From the NCBI GenBank assembly GCA_030694985.1, contig JAUYTV010000037.1, positions 1-64,000 on the forward strand: a stretch of 64,000 nt of DNA. Direction: 5' to 3'. Positions 53,905 through 63,372 of this stretch are shown here, piece after piece. Origin of the DNA: Methanoregula sp. (lineage in GTDB: Archaea; Halobacteriota; Methanomicrobia; Methanomicrobiales; Methanospirillaceae). The position numbers and the translations under genes are program-made. Position 1 is the stretch's first letter, and the number at the start of each line of letters is the position of its first letter. Under the pieces are notes generated by a model, which saw only the letters and a list, made by a program, of their open reading frames with translations, was not told the DNA's origin and did not search any database.

Positions 53905-55177
53905 TGTGGTTGTTATCGGCGCCGGTATTGCGGGCATACAGGCAGCACTCGACATTGCCGGTCACGGTATTCATGTGCACCTTATCGAGCGCGAGCCCAG
54001 CATCGGCGGTCATATGGCCCAGCTTGATAAGACATTTCCGACAAACGACTGCTCGATGTGCATCCTCTCGCCAAAGATGGTGGATGTGTCCCGCCACCCG
54101 CTCATCACCATCCATACCTGTGCAGAAGTTGAAACGATCGAAGGAGAAGTTGGTAACTTCACGGTCACGATCCGAAAACACCCGAGATACGTGGATGCAG
54201 AACTCTGTAATGGCTGCGGTGACTGTATTGAGATCTGCCCGGTTGAAGTGTATAACCGGTTCGATGCGGGTGTAGGAGTAAGAAAGGCAATTTACAAGCC
54301 ACACGCACAAGCGGTTCCGGATATCGTTTTAAAAGATGCAGAGCACTGCATTGAATGCGGGCTCTGCTATGATGCCTGTGGTCCCAATGCGATACTGCGT
54401 AAAGACGATGGAAAGATGATTAAGATCAATGCGGCCAGTATCGTGATCACAACCGGCTATACGATCTTTGATGCCAGGAATAAAGAGCAGTTCGGACATC
54501 TCATACTACCGGATGTAATAACCAGTCTCGAACTGGAACGGATGATCAATGCAAGCGGCCCGACTATTGGGATGATCAAACGCTTAAGTGACGGGGCTGT
54601 GCCAAAGAGTATCGTATTCATCCAGTGTGTGGGTTCACGCGACATCTCCGTTGACCGCCCCTACTGCTCGTGCGTCTGCTGTATGCAGGCGATGAAGAAT
54701 GCGATACTCATCAAAGAGAAGCAACCGTCTATTGAGATCACACTCTGCTATATGGATATCCGGGCCTATGGAAAAGGTTATGAGGAATATTATGAACGGG
54801 CAAAGGCACTGGGGATTACGTTCCTGCGGGGTATGCCCGGAGAGATTCACGCTGACCGGAACGGTCTGATCCTTCAGGTAGAGAACTCTGAAACATCAGA
54901 GGTTCTCGCGCTCCACCCGGAACTTGTGGTGCTCTCGATTGGGATCGGGCCATCGGACAGTGCTGCCGGAATTGCAGCAATGTGTGGGGTCTCTCTTGAA
55001 CCAACCGGTTTTTTCAAATCTGTGCATGATGCCATGGACACGGTTGCCACCTCGCGTCCCGGGATCTATGTGGCGGGCACAGCTACTGCGCCTCGCGATA
55101 TACCGGACAGTGTTGCATCCGGAGGATCTGCTGCAATGCGGGCATATATCGATGCGGTAAGGACGCGATCCGCTTGA
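53897..55177 (+). CDS. short HdrA-like iron-sulfur flavoprotein
   Basis: A 426-residue relative of heterodisulfide reductase subunit A. FAD motif VVIGAGIAGIQAALDIAGHG, CSMC, a ferredoxin insert CNGCGDCIEICP and CIECGLCYDACG, then PYCSCVCCMQAM as in HdrA. It is much shorter than HdrA (about 650), lacking the extra N- and C-terminal Fe-S parts, so a separate flavin-based electron transfer role is inferred. Start at 53897, after which the family sequence begins. Confidence 0.88.
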   Translation: MSDVVVIGAGIAGIQAALDIAGHGIHVHLIEREPSIGGHMAQLDKTFPTNDCSMCILSPKMVDVSRHPLITIHTCAEVETIEGEVGNFTVTIRKHPRYVDAELCNGCGDCIEICPVEVYNRFDAGVGVRKAIYKPHAQAVPDIVLKDAEHCIECGLCYDACGPNAILRKDDGKMIKINAASIVITTGYTIFDARNKEQFGHLILPDVITSLELERMINASGPTIGMIKRLSDGAVPKSIVFIQCVGSRDISVDRPYCSCVCCMQAMKNAILIKEKQPSIEITLCYMDIRAYGKGYEEYYERAKALGITFLRGMPGEIHADRNGLILQVENSETSEVLALHPELVVLSIGIGPSDSAAGIAAMCGVSLEPTGFFKSVHDAMDTVATSRPGIYVAGTATAPRDIPDSVASGGSAAMRAYIDAVRTRSA

Positions 55178-56217
55178 ACGAGACTGCTACTCTATGGTGG
55201 GATTCAGATAATACGGGCATACACTATATCGAACAGACGCTCCTTCCCAATGAGTACTCCATTGTCGAATGCCGCAGCATCGAACGGCTGGCAACTGCGA
55301 TCAAAAGACTGGAGATCCGGGGAGCTCCTGCGCTCGGTGTTGCCGGGGCATATGGGGTTGCACTCTCTGCTGTGCTTGCAGATAAAAAAGATCTGAAATC
55401 ATTCATGACTGCAGTGCAAAGGGATGCCGATATCCTCCGGTCAACCCGTCCGACTGCAATCAACCTTGCATGGGGAATTGACCGGGTGCTCGCTGCAATG
55501 AAACCCGCTCGGACTCCTGCTGATGCAGTTACTATTGCGATTGCCAAAGCAGAGGAGATTGCCCGTGAGGATACTGCGTGTTGTCACGCGATCGGCAAAC
55601 ATGGCGCCGCACTCCTGCCCGACAACTGCACCGTGCTCACCCATTGTAATGCGGGAGCACTTGCCTGTTCATCATGGGGCACGGCACTGGGCGTAATCCG
55701 TTCCGCAGTAAATGCCGGAAAACAGGTAAAAGTGATCTCCTGCGAGACTCGCCCGCTCCTGCAAGGAGCCCGGCTCACCGCATGGGAACTTGCACGGGAT
55801 GGAATTGACGTAACCACCATTACGGATTCAACCGCAGCCCACCTCATGCGAAAGGGTGCAATTGATGCCGTAGTTGTAGGTGCGGATCGCATCACCCGCG
55901 ATGCGGTCTTTAACAAGATCGGCACTTACATGCATGCGGTCTGCGCACACCATCATAAAATTCCCTTCTATGTTGCTGCACCGCTCTCGACATTTGATCC
56001 AAAAAACGCTGAAAAGGATGTCATCATTGAGGAACGCGGGCGTGATGAGGTGACGATCATGGGGGGACGCACTTTTGTCCCGGAGGGAGCGCATGTGAAG
56101 AACTATGCTTTCGATGCTACGCCAATGGAACTGGTGACTGCAGTCATCACTGAAACCGGTGTGCTGCGCCCTCCCATTGATATACAAAAACTCTTATCGC
56201 ATCGCAGCACCACATAA
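55174..56217 (+). CDS. mtnA: methylthioribose-1-phosphate isomerase
   Basis: A 347-residue MtnA/aIF2B-like enzyme converting MTR-1-P to MTRu-1-P in methionine salvage. CNAGALACSSWGTALGVI holds the catalytic Cys; VVGADRITRDAVFNKIGT the Asp. It starts with TTG overlapping the HdrA-like stop (TTGA). A ribose-1,5-bisphosphate isomerase role is less likely by motif. Confidence 0.92.
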   Translation: MNETATLWWDSDNTGIHYIEQTLLPNEYSIVECRSIERLATAIKRLEIRGAPALGVAGAYGVALSAVLADKKDLKSFMTAVQRDADILRSTRPTAINLAWGIDRVLAAMKPARTPADAVTIAIAKAEEIAREDTACCHAIGKHGAALLPDNCTVLTHCNAGALACSSWGTALGVIRSAVNAGKQVKVISCETRPLLQGARLTAWELARDGIDVTTITDSTAAHLMRKGAIDAVVVGADRITRDAVFNKIGTYMHAVCAHHHKIPFYVAAPLSTFDPKNAEKDVIIEERGRDEVTIMGGRTFVPEGAHVKNYAFDATPMELVTAVITETGVLRPPIDIQKLLSHRSTT

Positions 56218-56235
56218 TAAAAAAAAGCTCCTCTC

Positions 56236-56937
56236 ATGGATTTCGATTTCACGCCCTACAACCAGCTGATGTTTCTGATCGGGGAACTCACGGTTATTAT
56301 CATCATCGGAGCGATAGTCATCGCGTTCATCCTTGCCCTGATATCACTCTACTCGATAAAGAAAGGGCATCTCTATTTTCCACGGCTGATAAAAGCAGGC
56401 CTCGTCTTTTTTGAGGGGCTGATGAAGGCGTTCTTCCGGCTTCTCGGCCTCGAAGACCGGGAGATGCTCACGTTTTTGATCAAGATTCATAATACCATGA
56501 ACACAACCGAGTTTTCGCGCATCCCGGTGAACGAGAGGGCAATCTTCATGCCGCAGTGCCTGCGCTCATCCAACTGCCCTGCCCATCTCACTCCTGAAGG
56601 GCTCAAATGCCGCTCCTGCGGGCAGTGTTCTGTGGGTGAAGCAAGGAGTATACTTGAGAAAATGGGCTACCGGATCTTCATTGTGCCGGGCTCATCGTTT
56701 ATCAAGCGCATGGTAAAAAAATACCGCCCAAAAGCGATTGTGGGAGTCGGCTGTCTCGCTGAGGTCAAAGAGGGTATCGATATGGCCGACAAGATGGGGA
56801 TCATCGTCATGGGTGTTGTGACGCTAAAGGAAGGATGCGTAGAAACAATTGTGAACTGGCCGGATGTCTATGAGGTGGTAACGCTCGGGGTTGATCCAGC
56901 CTTAATCCCCGATGACCTTCATATTCTTACCGGTTAA
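56236..56937 (+). CDS. DUF116 membrane-anchored cysteine protein
   Basis: A 233-residue protein: one or two N-terminal helices (LIGELTVIIIIGAIVIAFILALISLY), then DUF116 with CLRSSNCPAHLTPEGLKCRSCGQC (probable metal or cluster site) and VGVGCLAEVKEG. Function unknown; common in methanogens. Last gene of the gamma-CA/HdrA-like/mtnA operon; 3' end overlaps bactofilin convergently by 36 nt. Confidence 0.85.
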   Translation: MDFDFTPYNQLMFLIGELTVIIIIGAIVIAFILALISLYSIKKGHLYFPRLIKAGLVFFEGLMKAFFRLLGLEDREMLTFLIKIHNTMNTTEFSRIPVNERAIFMPQCLRSSNCPAHLTPEGLKCRSCGQCSVGEARSILEKMGYRIFIVPGSSFIKRMVKKYRPKAIVGVGCLAEVKEGIDMADKMGIIVMGVVTLKEGCVETIVNWPDVYEVVTLGVDPALIPDDLHILTG

Positions 56938-57315
56938 TTTCCCGCTTTTTATCTTGCCATGGACGATGATCGTATCCTCACTGGTCACATCCCCGACGTG
57001 AACCCCTCTTCGCAGGAGCACCTTGCCGCCTGCTGTTACAGAATGGACTGCTGCATGATCGAGAATTGTGACATCCCCGTGGGCAACGATCGGCCCTTTG
57101 ATCCGTGACTGGCTGCCGATGATCGCATTCCAGCAACTGATGTCAAGGGCTACACTGGAGCGCGGACCCAGTTCAAGTGTTCCGGTGACGTTAAGTCTCC
57201 CCCAGAAATGCGCATGGGCAGGGACAATGAAATCCCCGTCAATCTTCACGTTCCCTTCAAAATACTCGCCCTTTTTTGCAAAAAAAGTATTACCCTGCTG
57301 GAAAAGTGTCGGCAT
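56902..57315 (-). CDS. bactofilin / polymer-forming cytoskeletal protein
   Basis: A 137-residue beta-helix of bactofilin type (FEGNVKIDGDFIVPAHAHFWGRLNVTGTLELGP, repeated GXG-rich strands). Such proteins polymerise without nucleotides. In archaea the role is unknown. Convergent overlap with DUF116. Confidence 0.85.
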   Translation of the reverse strand: MPTLFQQGNTFFAKKGEYFEGNVKIDGDFIVPAHAHFWGRLNVTGTLELGPRSSVALDISCWNAIIGSQSRIKGPIVAHGDVTILDHAAVHSVTAGGKVLLRRGVHVGDVTSEDTIIVHGKIKSGKLTGKNMKVIGD

Positions 57316-57405
57316 TGCTTCCTCAAGATAATTGAGGCATGATCAGGGGATAAACCTGTTGCTTACAAAAAAAAATCCGGTCTCCCATAAAACAGCGGGA
57401 CTTGT

Positions 57406-58245
57406 TCAGAGGAAGAGCGCCGATAGTGCAAATACCACGAGAGCGGCAAACATACCTGTCTTGATGAGCGTGGTAGATCGGGTTTTCTTAACGCATGCAG
57501 GTGTCTGACAGGGAAGTGCCCTGATTGCTGCAACAATGATGATGATATCGACAATGACAATGCCAGCGAGGTACCAACTCCCCCACCTGAGATATGGAAC
57601 AACACTTGCAACTGCAGCTGCAAGGGCAAATCCCAGAGCAATGCGTGAAGTTGACCGGATCCCTATGCGTATGGGAAGGGTATCGGCACCTCCCGCAGCA
57701 TCGCCCTCCACATCTTCAGCATCTTTTAAGATTTCCCTTGCCATGGTTGCAAGGAATGTGATTGCGGCAAGAGGGAGCATCAGGATAAGCGCATCCCAAC
57801 CGGCAAAGGCTCCCCCAAACAGGAAGATGCTGGCCGCAAGGTACGCAACGGCTGCATTGCCAATCACCGGCATGCTCTTTAACTTTGCTGCATACAGGAA
57901 CAGAATAAACGAATTAATCAAGACGATGGCCAGGCAGAGCGGTGGAGTAAAAAAGGCAACCAGTATTCCCAAAAGAAACAGCGTAACTGCAAAACCCCGT
58001 GCTGCCATTGGACTTATGATACCGGAGGGGATTGGGCGTTCCGGGCGATTGATCCGGTCGATGTCTGCATCGAAATAATCATTGATCACATTTCCGGCTG
58101 AAGTGATCAGGGTGACAATGACAAGCAGGAGAATTGTTTCAGGAATTATAGTTCCGGTTGCAATCAGGTAGGCGATGATCGCTGTTATTCCGGATACCAC
58201 CGCGTTCGCCGGGCGGATGATTTTAAAAAAACCTGTTGCGCTCAT
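57406..58245 (-). CDS. digeranylgeranylglyceryl phosphate synthase
   Basis: A 279-residue UbiA-family prenyltransferase with seven to nine helices. First Asp motif NDYFDADIDRINRPERPIPSG, second motif DAEDVEGDAAGGADTLPIRIG. It adds the second geranylgeranyl chain to GGGP in archaeal ether lipids. Start ATG 58245. Confidence 0.93.
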   Translation of the reverse strand: MSATGFFKIIRPANAVVSGITAIIAYLIATGTIIPETILLLVIVTLITSAGNVINDYFDADIDRINRPERPIPSGIISPMAARGFAVTLFLLGILVAFFTPPLCLAIVLINSFILFLYAAKLKSMPVIGNAAVAYLAASIFLFGGAFAGWDALILMLPLAAITFLATMAREILKDAEDVEGDAAGGADTLPIRIGIRSTSRIALGFALAAAVASVVPYLRWGSWYLAGIVIVDIIIIVAAIRALPCQTPACVKKTRSTTLIKTGMFAALVVFALSALFL

Positions 58246-58303
58246 CTTAATACCAGATATCTTGTTGTCAGGGTAATAAAATGAACTAAAAAACGGACAT
58301 GAA

Positions 58304-58378
58304 CGGGCGAGGGGGGATTTGAACCCCCGGCATTCAGCTTAGGAGGCTGACGCTATGTCCGGGCTAAGCCACTCGCCC
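58304..58378 (-). tRNA. tRNA-Arg (CCT)
   Basis: A 75-nt reverse-strand cloverleaf: acceptor GGGCGAG/CTCGCCC, anticodon stem TCAGC/GCTGA with loop CTCCTAA (anticodon CCT), T-arm CGGGGG/CCCCC with loop TTCAAAT. Discriminator G. No intron, no encoded CCA. Followed on the other strand by trm1. Confidence 0.93.
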
Positions 58379-58439
58379 TGCTCATACCAATTGTGGAGGA
58401 ATATGTATAAGGTTTGTGCGCTGCAACAATTGTCTCGCA

Positions 58440-59558
58440 ATGGAGTTAATCGAGGCAACGGAAGGAAAAACCCGGTTTTTTATCCCGGTTCAGGACAATA
58501 CGACACAGTTTCCTCCCGGGTCTGCCCCGATCTTTTTCAACCGGAGAATGGAGCTGAACCGCGATGCCACGGTGCTTCTGCTCTCAATTCTCAAACCCTC
58601 CGAATACTTAGACGCCATGGGAGCAACCGGTATACGCGGGATGCGGGTGTTGAATGAATGTGGCATTCCGGTTACCATCAATGACCGTGAACCCGAAGCA
58701 ATTGAACTGATTACGCACAATGTGAACTCTGCAAACCTGCAGCTGGAGGTTGTGCAGCGGGATGCCAGCGCCCTGCTCTCGGAACGATCATTTGATGCCG
58801 TGGATCTCGATCCATTCGGGACACCGGCAATGGTGGTGGACGCAGCAGTCAGAGGTACACGCAGGTTTCTCTTTGTAACTGCTACTGATACGGCTCCTCT
58901 TTGCGGAGCGCACCTGAAAGCAGGGATCCGCAGGTATTTCGCACGTCCACAAAACACCGAGTACCACAGTGAAGTGGGTCTCCGCATCCTGCTAGGGTTT
59001 GTTGTCAGAGAGACAGTCAAGTATGACCGTGGTGTTGAGCCAATGTTCTGTTATGCCCGGGAGCATTTCGTACGGCTTCACCTCCGGTTACTCCGTGGAG
59101 CTGGTGCTGCTGACAATACCTTAAAGCAGATCGGGTTCATACTCCAGTGCCCGAAATGCCTGTATCGGGAGGAGCATCCGGGGATGGTTCCTCCTGCCGT
59201 ATCATGCCCGCACTGCGATAAACCACTCGGATTCATCGGCCCCCTGTGGCTTGGCAGCATCCGGAACTATGAGACGCTCCTCCAGATGAAAGAGCAGCTG
59301 GACCGCTGGGAACTCGGTACGAAAAAAGACTTAAAGAAACTGCTCGATCTCTGCATCGAAGAACTGCCCACCTCATCGTTCTATGATTATCACCATATTG
59401 CAAAATTATTGAAAGTCTCACCACCGGACATCAACATAGTTCTCGATCGAATCCGGGCTGATGGGTATGAAGCAACGCGGACCCACTTTAGCGGGTATGG
59501 GATCAAGACAGAAGCACCGCTTGCAATCATCAAATCGGCAATTCAACCGGGTAAGTGA
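58440..59558 (+). CDS. trm1: tRNA (guanine26-N2)-dimethyltransferase
   Basis: A 372-residue Trm1 making m2,2G26. N-terminus MELIEATEGKTRFF, SAM site DAMGATGIRGMRVL, catalytic DLDPFGTP, zinc site CPKCLYREE..CPHCDKP. ATG 58440 is preferred over GTG 58416 because it matches the family start. Confidence 0.94.
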   Translation: MELIEATEGKTRFFIPVQDNTTQFPPGSAPIFFNRRMELNRDATVLLLSILKPSEYLDAMGATGIRGMRVLNECGIPVTINDREPEAIELITHNVNSANLQLEVVQRDASALLSERSFDAVDLDPFGTPAMVVDAAVRGTRRFLFVTATDTAPLCGAHLKAGIRRYFARPQNTEYHSEVGLRILLGFVVRETVKYDRGVEPMFCYAREHFVRLHLRLLRGAGAADNTLKQIGFILQCPKCLYREEHPGMVPPAVSCPHCDKPLGFIGPLWLGSIRNYETLLQMKEQLDRWELGTKKDLKKLLDLCIEELPTSSFYDYHHIAKLLKVSPPDINIVLDRIRADGYEATRTHFSGYGIKTEAPLAIIKSAIQPGK

Positions 59559-59662
59559 AAAACAGAAATAAAACAGAAAATTTTTGGTTTTTTCGCAAAT
59601 TGCATTTTTTTTAAACGGACAGTGGAAAAGGCGTTGCGGTCTTTTCCGGGTTGTTCACCAGA

Positions 59663-60775
59663 TCAGCGCTCTACAATAATCGTAATCAGGTCGCTGTCGA
59701 TCAGTTTGTGGGTGAGCCCGACCCTCTGCCCCGGGTGCTTGACCGATTTTCCCCAGACCCTTGAGTAGCGGAACTTCTGGACAAATTCGCGGTGGAGTTT
59801 GGTACATACATCCTCAATCGTGCTGCCTTTCCTGACAATCAGAGGCTCTTCAAGATCCGCTTCGCCGCCATGGGGTTTGAGATAGACACGGATGAACCCG
59901 AGACAGTCATAGATCGCATCTTTTGTCTCTTCAAGATGATAACCGACATGGGCAGATATCATGAGCGGCGGGCTTCCGAACCGTTCTGCAATATCATGTT
60001 CGATCTCTAAGAACCGTTCCTTATCCACGAGATCTACCTTGTTCACCGCAATGAATGCCGGAACATACACACGGTTGCCCTGTATCGCATCAATGAGATC
60101 ATCCTGCGTTGCATTCCCGCGGATCAGGATATCTGCGTTCATCATCTTACTCTCGGAAAGGATAGACCGGACCTCTTCAATTTCGAGATCAAGAGTGCCG
60201 ACTGCGTTGAGCCGTATACCCCCGTGCGAGGATTTCTTGATGGTGATGTCAGGTTTTGGCACGTTAATCCGGATACCCGCATCGTAGAGTTCCTTGATGA
60301 GCACATCAAAGTGACGCTCGTTAAAGACGTCCACAAGAATGATGATGATATCTGCGCCACGGACCACAGCAATAACTTCCTTGCCACGACCTTTTCCCAT
60401 TGCTGCACCGGCAATCAGTCCGGGGATATCGAGGATCTGGATCTTTGCCCCTTTGTGTTCGAGCGCCCCGGGAACGACTGTGAGCGTGGTGAATGCGTAC
60501 GCCGCAACTGCACTTTCCGTACCGGTGAGTTTGTTTAAAAGCGTACTTTTACCCGTTGACGGGAACCCGACAAGGACTGCGGTGGCGTCACCGGACTTTT
60601 TAACTGAATACCCTTCACCGCCCCCGCCGGCTTTCATTGCGCGGCTTACCGCTTCGTCCCTGAGACGTGCGATCTTTGCTTTTACGCGTCCGATATGCTT
60701 GGAAGTAGCCTTGTTATAGGGCGTCTTGACAAGCTCGTCCTCGAGCTCTTTAATCTGTTCTTCAAGACTACTCAT
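59663..60775 (-). CDS. DRG-family GTP-binding protein
   Basis: A 370-residue Obg-like GTPase of the DRG subgroup. G1 GFPSTGKST, G3 DIPGLIAGAA, G4 NKVD, and C-terminal TGS domain. N-terminal helical EELEDELVKTPYNKATSKHIGRVKAKIARL. Links to translation (family knowledge). ATG 60775 with AGGA upstream; a GTG at 60793 is less likely. Confidence 0.92.
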   Translation of the reverse strand: MSSLEEQIKELEDELVKTPYNKATSKHIGRVKAKIARLRDEAVSRAMKAGGGGEGYSVKKSGDATAVLVGFPSTGKSTLLNKLTGTESAVAAYAFTTLTVVPGALEHKGAKIQILDIPGLIAGAAMGKGRGKEVIAVVRGADIIIILVDVFNERHFDVLIKELYDAGIRINVPKPDITIKKSSHGGIRLNAVGTLDLEIEEVRSILSESKMMNADILIRGNATQDDLIDAIQGNRVYVPAFIAVNKVDLVDKERFLEIEHDIAERFGSPPLMISAHVGYHLEETKDAIYDCLGFIRVYLKPHGGEADLEEPLIVRKGSTIEDVCTKLHREFVQKFRYSRVWGKSVKHPGQRVGLTHKLIDSDLITIIVER

Positions 60776-60925
60776 TCCTATATTAATCGCCACATATGCG
60801 AGATATAGTTGTTGTGAGTGATCAATTCCTGTAGAGGACTTTAAAAATCCTGTCAGGAATCTGTGGAAGATTACGGAGGCAAAAAACTATAAGTAAAAAT
60901 ATCGCGCAAGTTATTGAGCAATTGC

Positions 60926-61000
60926 GCTGCTATAGTGTAGTCCGGCCAATCATGCGAGCCTCTCACGCTCGCGACTGGGGTTCGAATCCCCATAGCAGCA
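60926..61000 (+). tRNA. tRNA-Glu (CTC)
   Basis: A 75-nt cloverleaf: acceptor GCTGCTA/TAGCAGC, anticodon stem CGAGC/GCTCG with loop CTCTCAC (anticodon CTC), T-arm TGGGG/CCCCA with TTCGAAT. Discriminator A, CCA not encoded. A TATA-like ACTATAAGTA lies about 35 nt upstream. Confidence 0.93.
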
Positions 61001-61065
61001 TCTGATTTTGACTGATTCTGAAATCCAGATAACTTCAGGTTATTTAAAAAAAAAAGAGACCAAAA

Positions 61066-61458
61066 ATGACTGACAGCGCAGAATTTGACCTAATACGGCG
61101 CAGGCACCACTACCGCTGCTGCATCTGCCGGCAGCCGGAGAAAGTTGCCGGCACCCTTTTGCCGGTGAAGGGAAAAGCAGCAGAAGGAGATGCGTATTGC
61201 ACCTTCCCGGTTTGCCCGGATCACCATGCCAAATATATGCAGGGCTTTTTTACCGGTATTGAAATGAAAAAGATCGGTATTTCTGCAGAGGATTACCGGA
61301 ATTTCTTGTCAGAGATGGCTAAAGATCGGGAAGCAGGAGACGGATTATCCGGATCAGAAAAAGGCTCCCTGACTAAAGATGATACCATAAAAAAGATCCA
61401 GAAGGCACAAAAGATGAAGATGCCTAAAGTGCACTCTGACTACAAAAAAGAGATCTGA
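61066..61458 (+). CDS. Cys/His protein, possibly HNH-like
   Basis: A 130-residue protein. RRRHHYRCCICRQPEKVAG and CTFPVCPDHHAKYM give a CxxC...CxxHH arrangement as in HNH or zinc-finger folds, but catalytic residues are not clear. C-terminal Lys-rich tail (KIQKAQKMKMPKVH). Function unknown. Follows tRNA-Glu. Confidence 0.7.
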   Translation: MTDSAEFDLIRRRHHYRCCICRQPEKVAGTLLPVKGKAAEGDAYCTFPVCPDHHAKYMQGFFTGIEMKKIGISAEDYRNFLSEMAKDREAGDGLSGSEKGSLTKDDTIKKIQKAQKMKMPKVHSDYKKEI

Positions 61459-61566
61459 TCTTTTTTTTGGACTTTTGTTTACAAATTCCACATGTTTTAT
61501 TAAAACACGTACACTTTTTCCAGTAAATGCAGGGTATAACCAGATAATTTCTTAAAAAAAATGAGA

Positions 61567-61755
61567 TCAGATTGCCCTGAAGCGCTTCACAAGAATGGCA
61601 TCGCCTTTCTTTTTTATTTCCACCTTGATCTTTCCTTCTTTGTAGTCCACTTCAAAGATACCAAATTTTTTTGCTTCAACAAGACGCTCAAGTTTCTGCA
61701 AATCCGCCCTTAACATGCGTTTGAAATCATCCCCTTCGTAGATCACTTTAACCAT
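61567..61755 (-). CDS. uncharacterised 62-residue protein
   Basis: A small charged protein (KRMLRADLQKLERLVEAKKFGIFEVDYKEGKIKVEIKKKG) with a helix then beta hairpin. No family recognised. Minus strand, alone. An AAGGTGG ribosome binding site lies upstream of the ATG at 61755. Confidence 0.6.
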   Translation of the reverse strand: MVKVIYEGDDFKRMLRADLQKLERLVEAKKFGIFEVDYKEGKIKVEIKKKGDAILVKRFRAI

Positions 61756-61925
61756 TATTTTCCACCTTCTTTGTGTTCTTCAATTGCCCGGCTCACGTAT
61801 CAATCTTCTGTGAGTTGTGTTTTTAACCGATTCTTATCCCCCGGATACCAATCGTCCCATTATTTCAGCGTATTTAAGAGGAAACATTAAATATCGTATC
61901 CCAGCATATGCCTATATGAGGAGTT

Positions 61926-62300
61926 ATGGGCAGAGAGAAGATAAAAGTCCCCGGAAAGGTATATGAGGAGTTAACCGCCCTGCAGCGAGAAATCCATTTC
62001 ACCCAGGATCACCAGGATACAATCAAGAAAGCAGAAGATCGTGGATACATGAACGCAGCAAACTGGATCCGCGAGAATGAAAGAGCATACAAGATCGGAT
62101 TTGCATGGGGTTTCGAATCAGAGGGCGATGCACCGCAGGGAAACCTTCGGGATATCCCGGTTAGGGAAGCACCTGCACCCAAACGTACAATATCCCGTCC
62201 TGCAACCCTGCAACCCCGCTCTGGAAAGAAATCATCCGGCTCAGGCAGCTCCGGCGGAATTATTGCCGGCATCAAAAACTGGCTGGGCAAATATTTTTAA
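61926..62300 (+). CDS. uncharacterised 124-residue protein
   Basis: N-terminal helical, charged part (VYEELTALQREIHFTQDHQDTIKKAEDRGY) and a low-complexity Pro/Ser/Gly/Lys C-terminal tail ending in a hydrophobic GGIIAGIKNWLGKYF. GAGGAG lies before the ATG. Function unknown; the tail might associate with membranes (inference). Confidence 0.6.
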   Translation: MGREKIKVPGKVYEELTALQREIHFTQDHQDTIKKAEDRGYMNAANWIRENERAYKIGFAWGFESEGDAPQGNLRDIPVREAPAPKRTISRPATLQPRSGKKSSGSGSSGGIIAGIKNWLGKYF

Positions 62301-62376
62301 TTATCTTTTCCTTTTTTAGCAACAATCCTTACCGGCACAAAGGATATTGTACGTTTAATAACGAACACAGAAGTAT

Positions 62377-62517
62377 ATGCCTGCCTGTGAGGATTGTATC
62401 AGTTATTTACCGATCACAAAAGAGAGTGGAACCTGCCGGATCAATGGTGAGACCACACCGGATCGTGAAAGCGAGCGGTGCCCTTCACGCACGTTTATTC
62501 CAAAGCCGGTGAAATGA
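62377..62517 (+). CDS. 46-residue cysteine-rich small protein
   Basis: Begins MPACEDCISYLPITKESGTC and has a fourth Cys near residue 35, a CxxC...C...C pattern that resembles small Fe-S subunits of glycyl-radical decarboxylases, though this is only a motif-level match. Its stop overlaps the next gene's ATG (ATGA), so they are coupled. Confidence 0.65.
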   Translation: MPACEDCISYLPITKESGTCRINGETTPDRESERCPSRTFIPKPVK

Positions 62518-62885
62518 TTGATCAGGACAACGATACCATGCCACGGGAACTATCAGAACGAGATATTGAAATCTTAAAAAAACTTGCACCGGAATGTGGC
62601 GACCTCACCTGTTCAGGGTCGGGACATCAGTTTCACTCGATACTGCCACCGGTCTCCAACCACTTTTCTGAGGACAGCAATGATTTTATCCAGCGGATAA
62701 ACCGTTTGACAGATGAGGAATTAACCTACTTAACCGATATTATTCAAAAGGGAGAAGAGAGCATGGGTTGTCTTCCTGTTGAAGATGTCGAAGCGTTTGT
62801 GCAGATCGTGCATGACCGGCTCTCTGAAGAAGTTGCACAGAAGGTCATATCCGCGTACGAATCCGGCTACGAGTGCGAGCATTGA
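62514..62885 (+). CDS. uncharacterised 123-residue protein coupled to the Cys-rich peptide
   Basis: Acidic protein with LSERDIEILKKLAPECGDLTCSGSGHQFHSILPP and a helical second half with LPVEDVEAFVQIVHDRLSEE. No family recognised. ATG 62514 overlaps the upstream stop. HEAT gene follows at 62905. Confidence 0.65.
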   Translation: MIDQDNDTMPRELSERDIEILKKLAPECGDLTCSGSGHQFHSILPPVSNHFSEDSNDFIQRINRLTDEELTYLTDIIQKGEESMGCLPVEDVEAFVQIVHDRLSEEVAQKVISAYESGYECEH

Positions 62886-62904
62886 CCAGATACACCCTCG
62901 TTTT

Positions 62905-63372
62905 ATGAAAGATTTTAAGACCCTTGTAATCGATCTGCGTGCGTCCACGGTAAAAAAACGCCGGGCTGCCGCAGTGGAACTCGGAAAATCCGGCAATCTT
63001 TCTGCAATTGAGCCGCTTGCCGCTGCCTTTTCAGATCCCCATCCGGCAGTTCGTTCTGATATCGTGCAGGCACTCGGGCGGTTGGGTGATTCAGATGCGG
63101 TACCAATCCTGATAACTGCACTTAGTGATCCTAAACCCGGCATCCGTTGCGCCGCGATCGCTGCACTGGGAAATGTAAAGGACCGGGCTTCAGTAAGTCC
63201 GCTCATTGGCTGTTTACAGGACAAGGATATGACTGTGAGAATCGGTGCGGCTGAAGTGCTGGGGAAATTGGGAGACTGCCGGGCAATTGAACCGCTCATG
63301 TCCCTTGAAAGAGACCGGTTCTCTGATGTAAAAGAAGCTGCGGGTGATGCAATCCGGCGACTCGGAAAATAA
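62905..63372 (+). CDS. HEAT-repeat protein
   Basis: A 155-residue protein of four or five HEAT repeats (AIEPLAAAFSDPHPAVRSDIV, AVPILITALSDPKPGIRCAAI, SVSPLIGCLQDKDMTVRIGAA). Binding scaffold. Start at 62905; the longer open frame upstream overlaps the previous gene. Possibly in operon with the Cys-rich pair (20-bp gap). Confidence 0.85.
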   Translation: MKDFKTLVIDLRASTVKKRRAAAVELGKSGNLSAIEPLAAAFSDPHPAVRSDIVQALGRLGDSDAVPILITALSDPKPGIRCAAIAALGNVKDRASVSPLIGCLQDKDMTVRIGAAEVLGKLGDCRAIEPLMSLERDRFSDVKEAAGDAIRRLGK

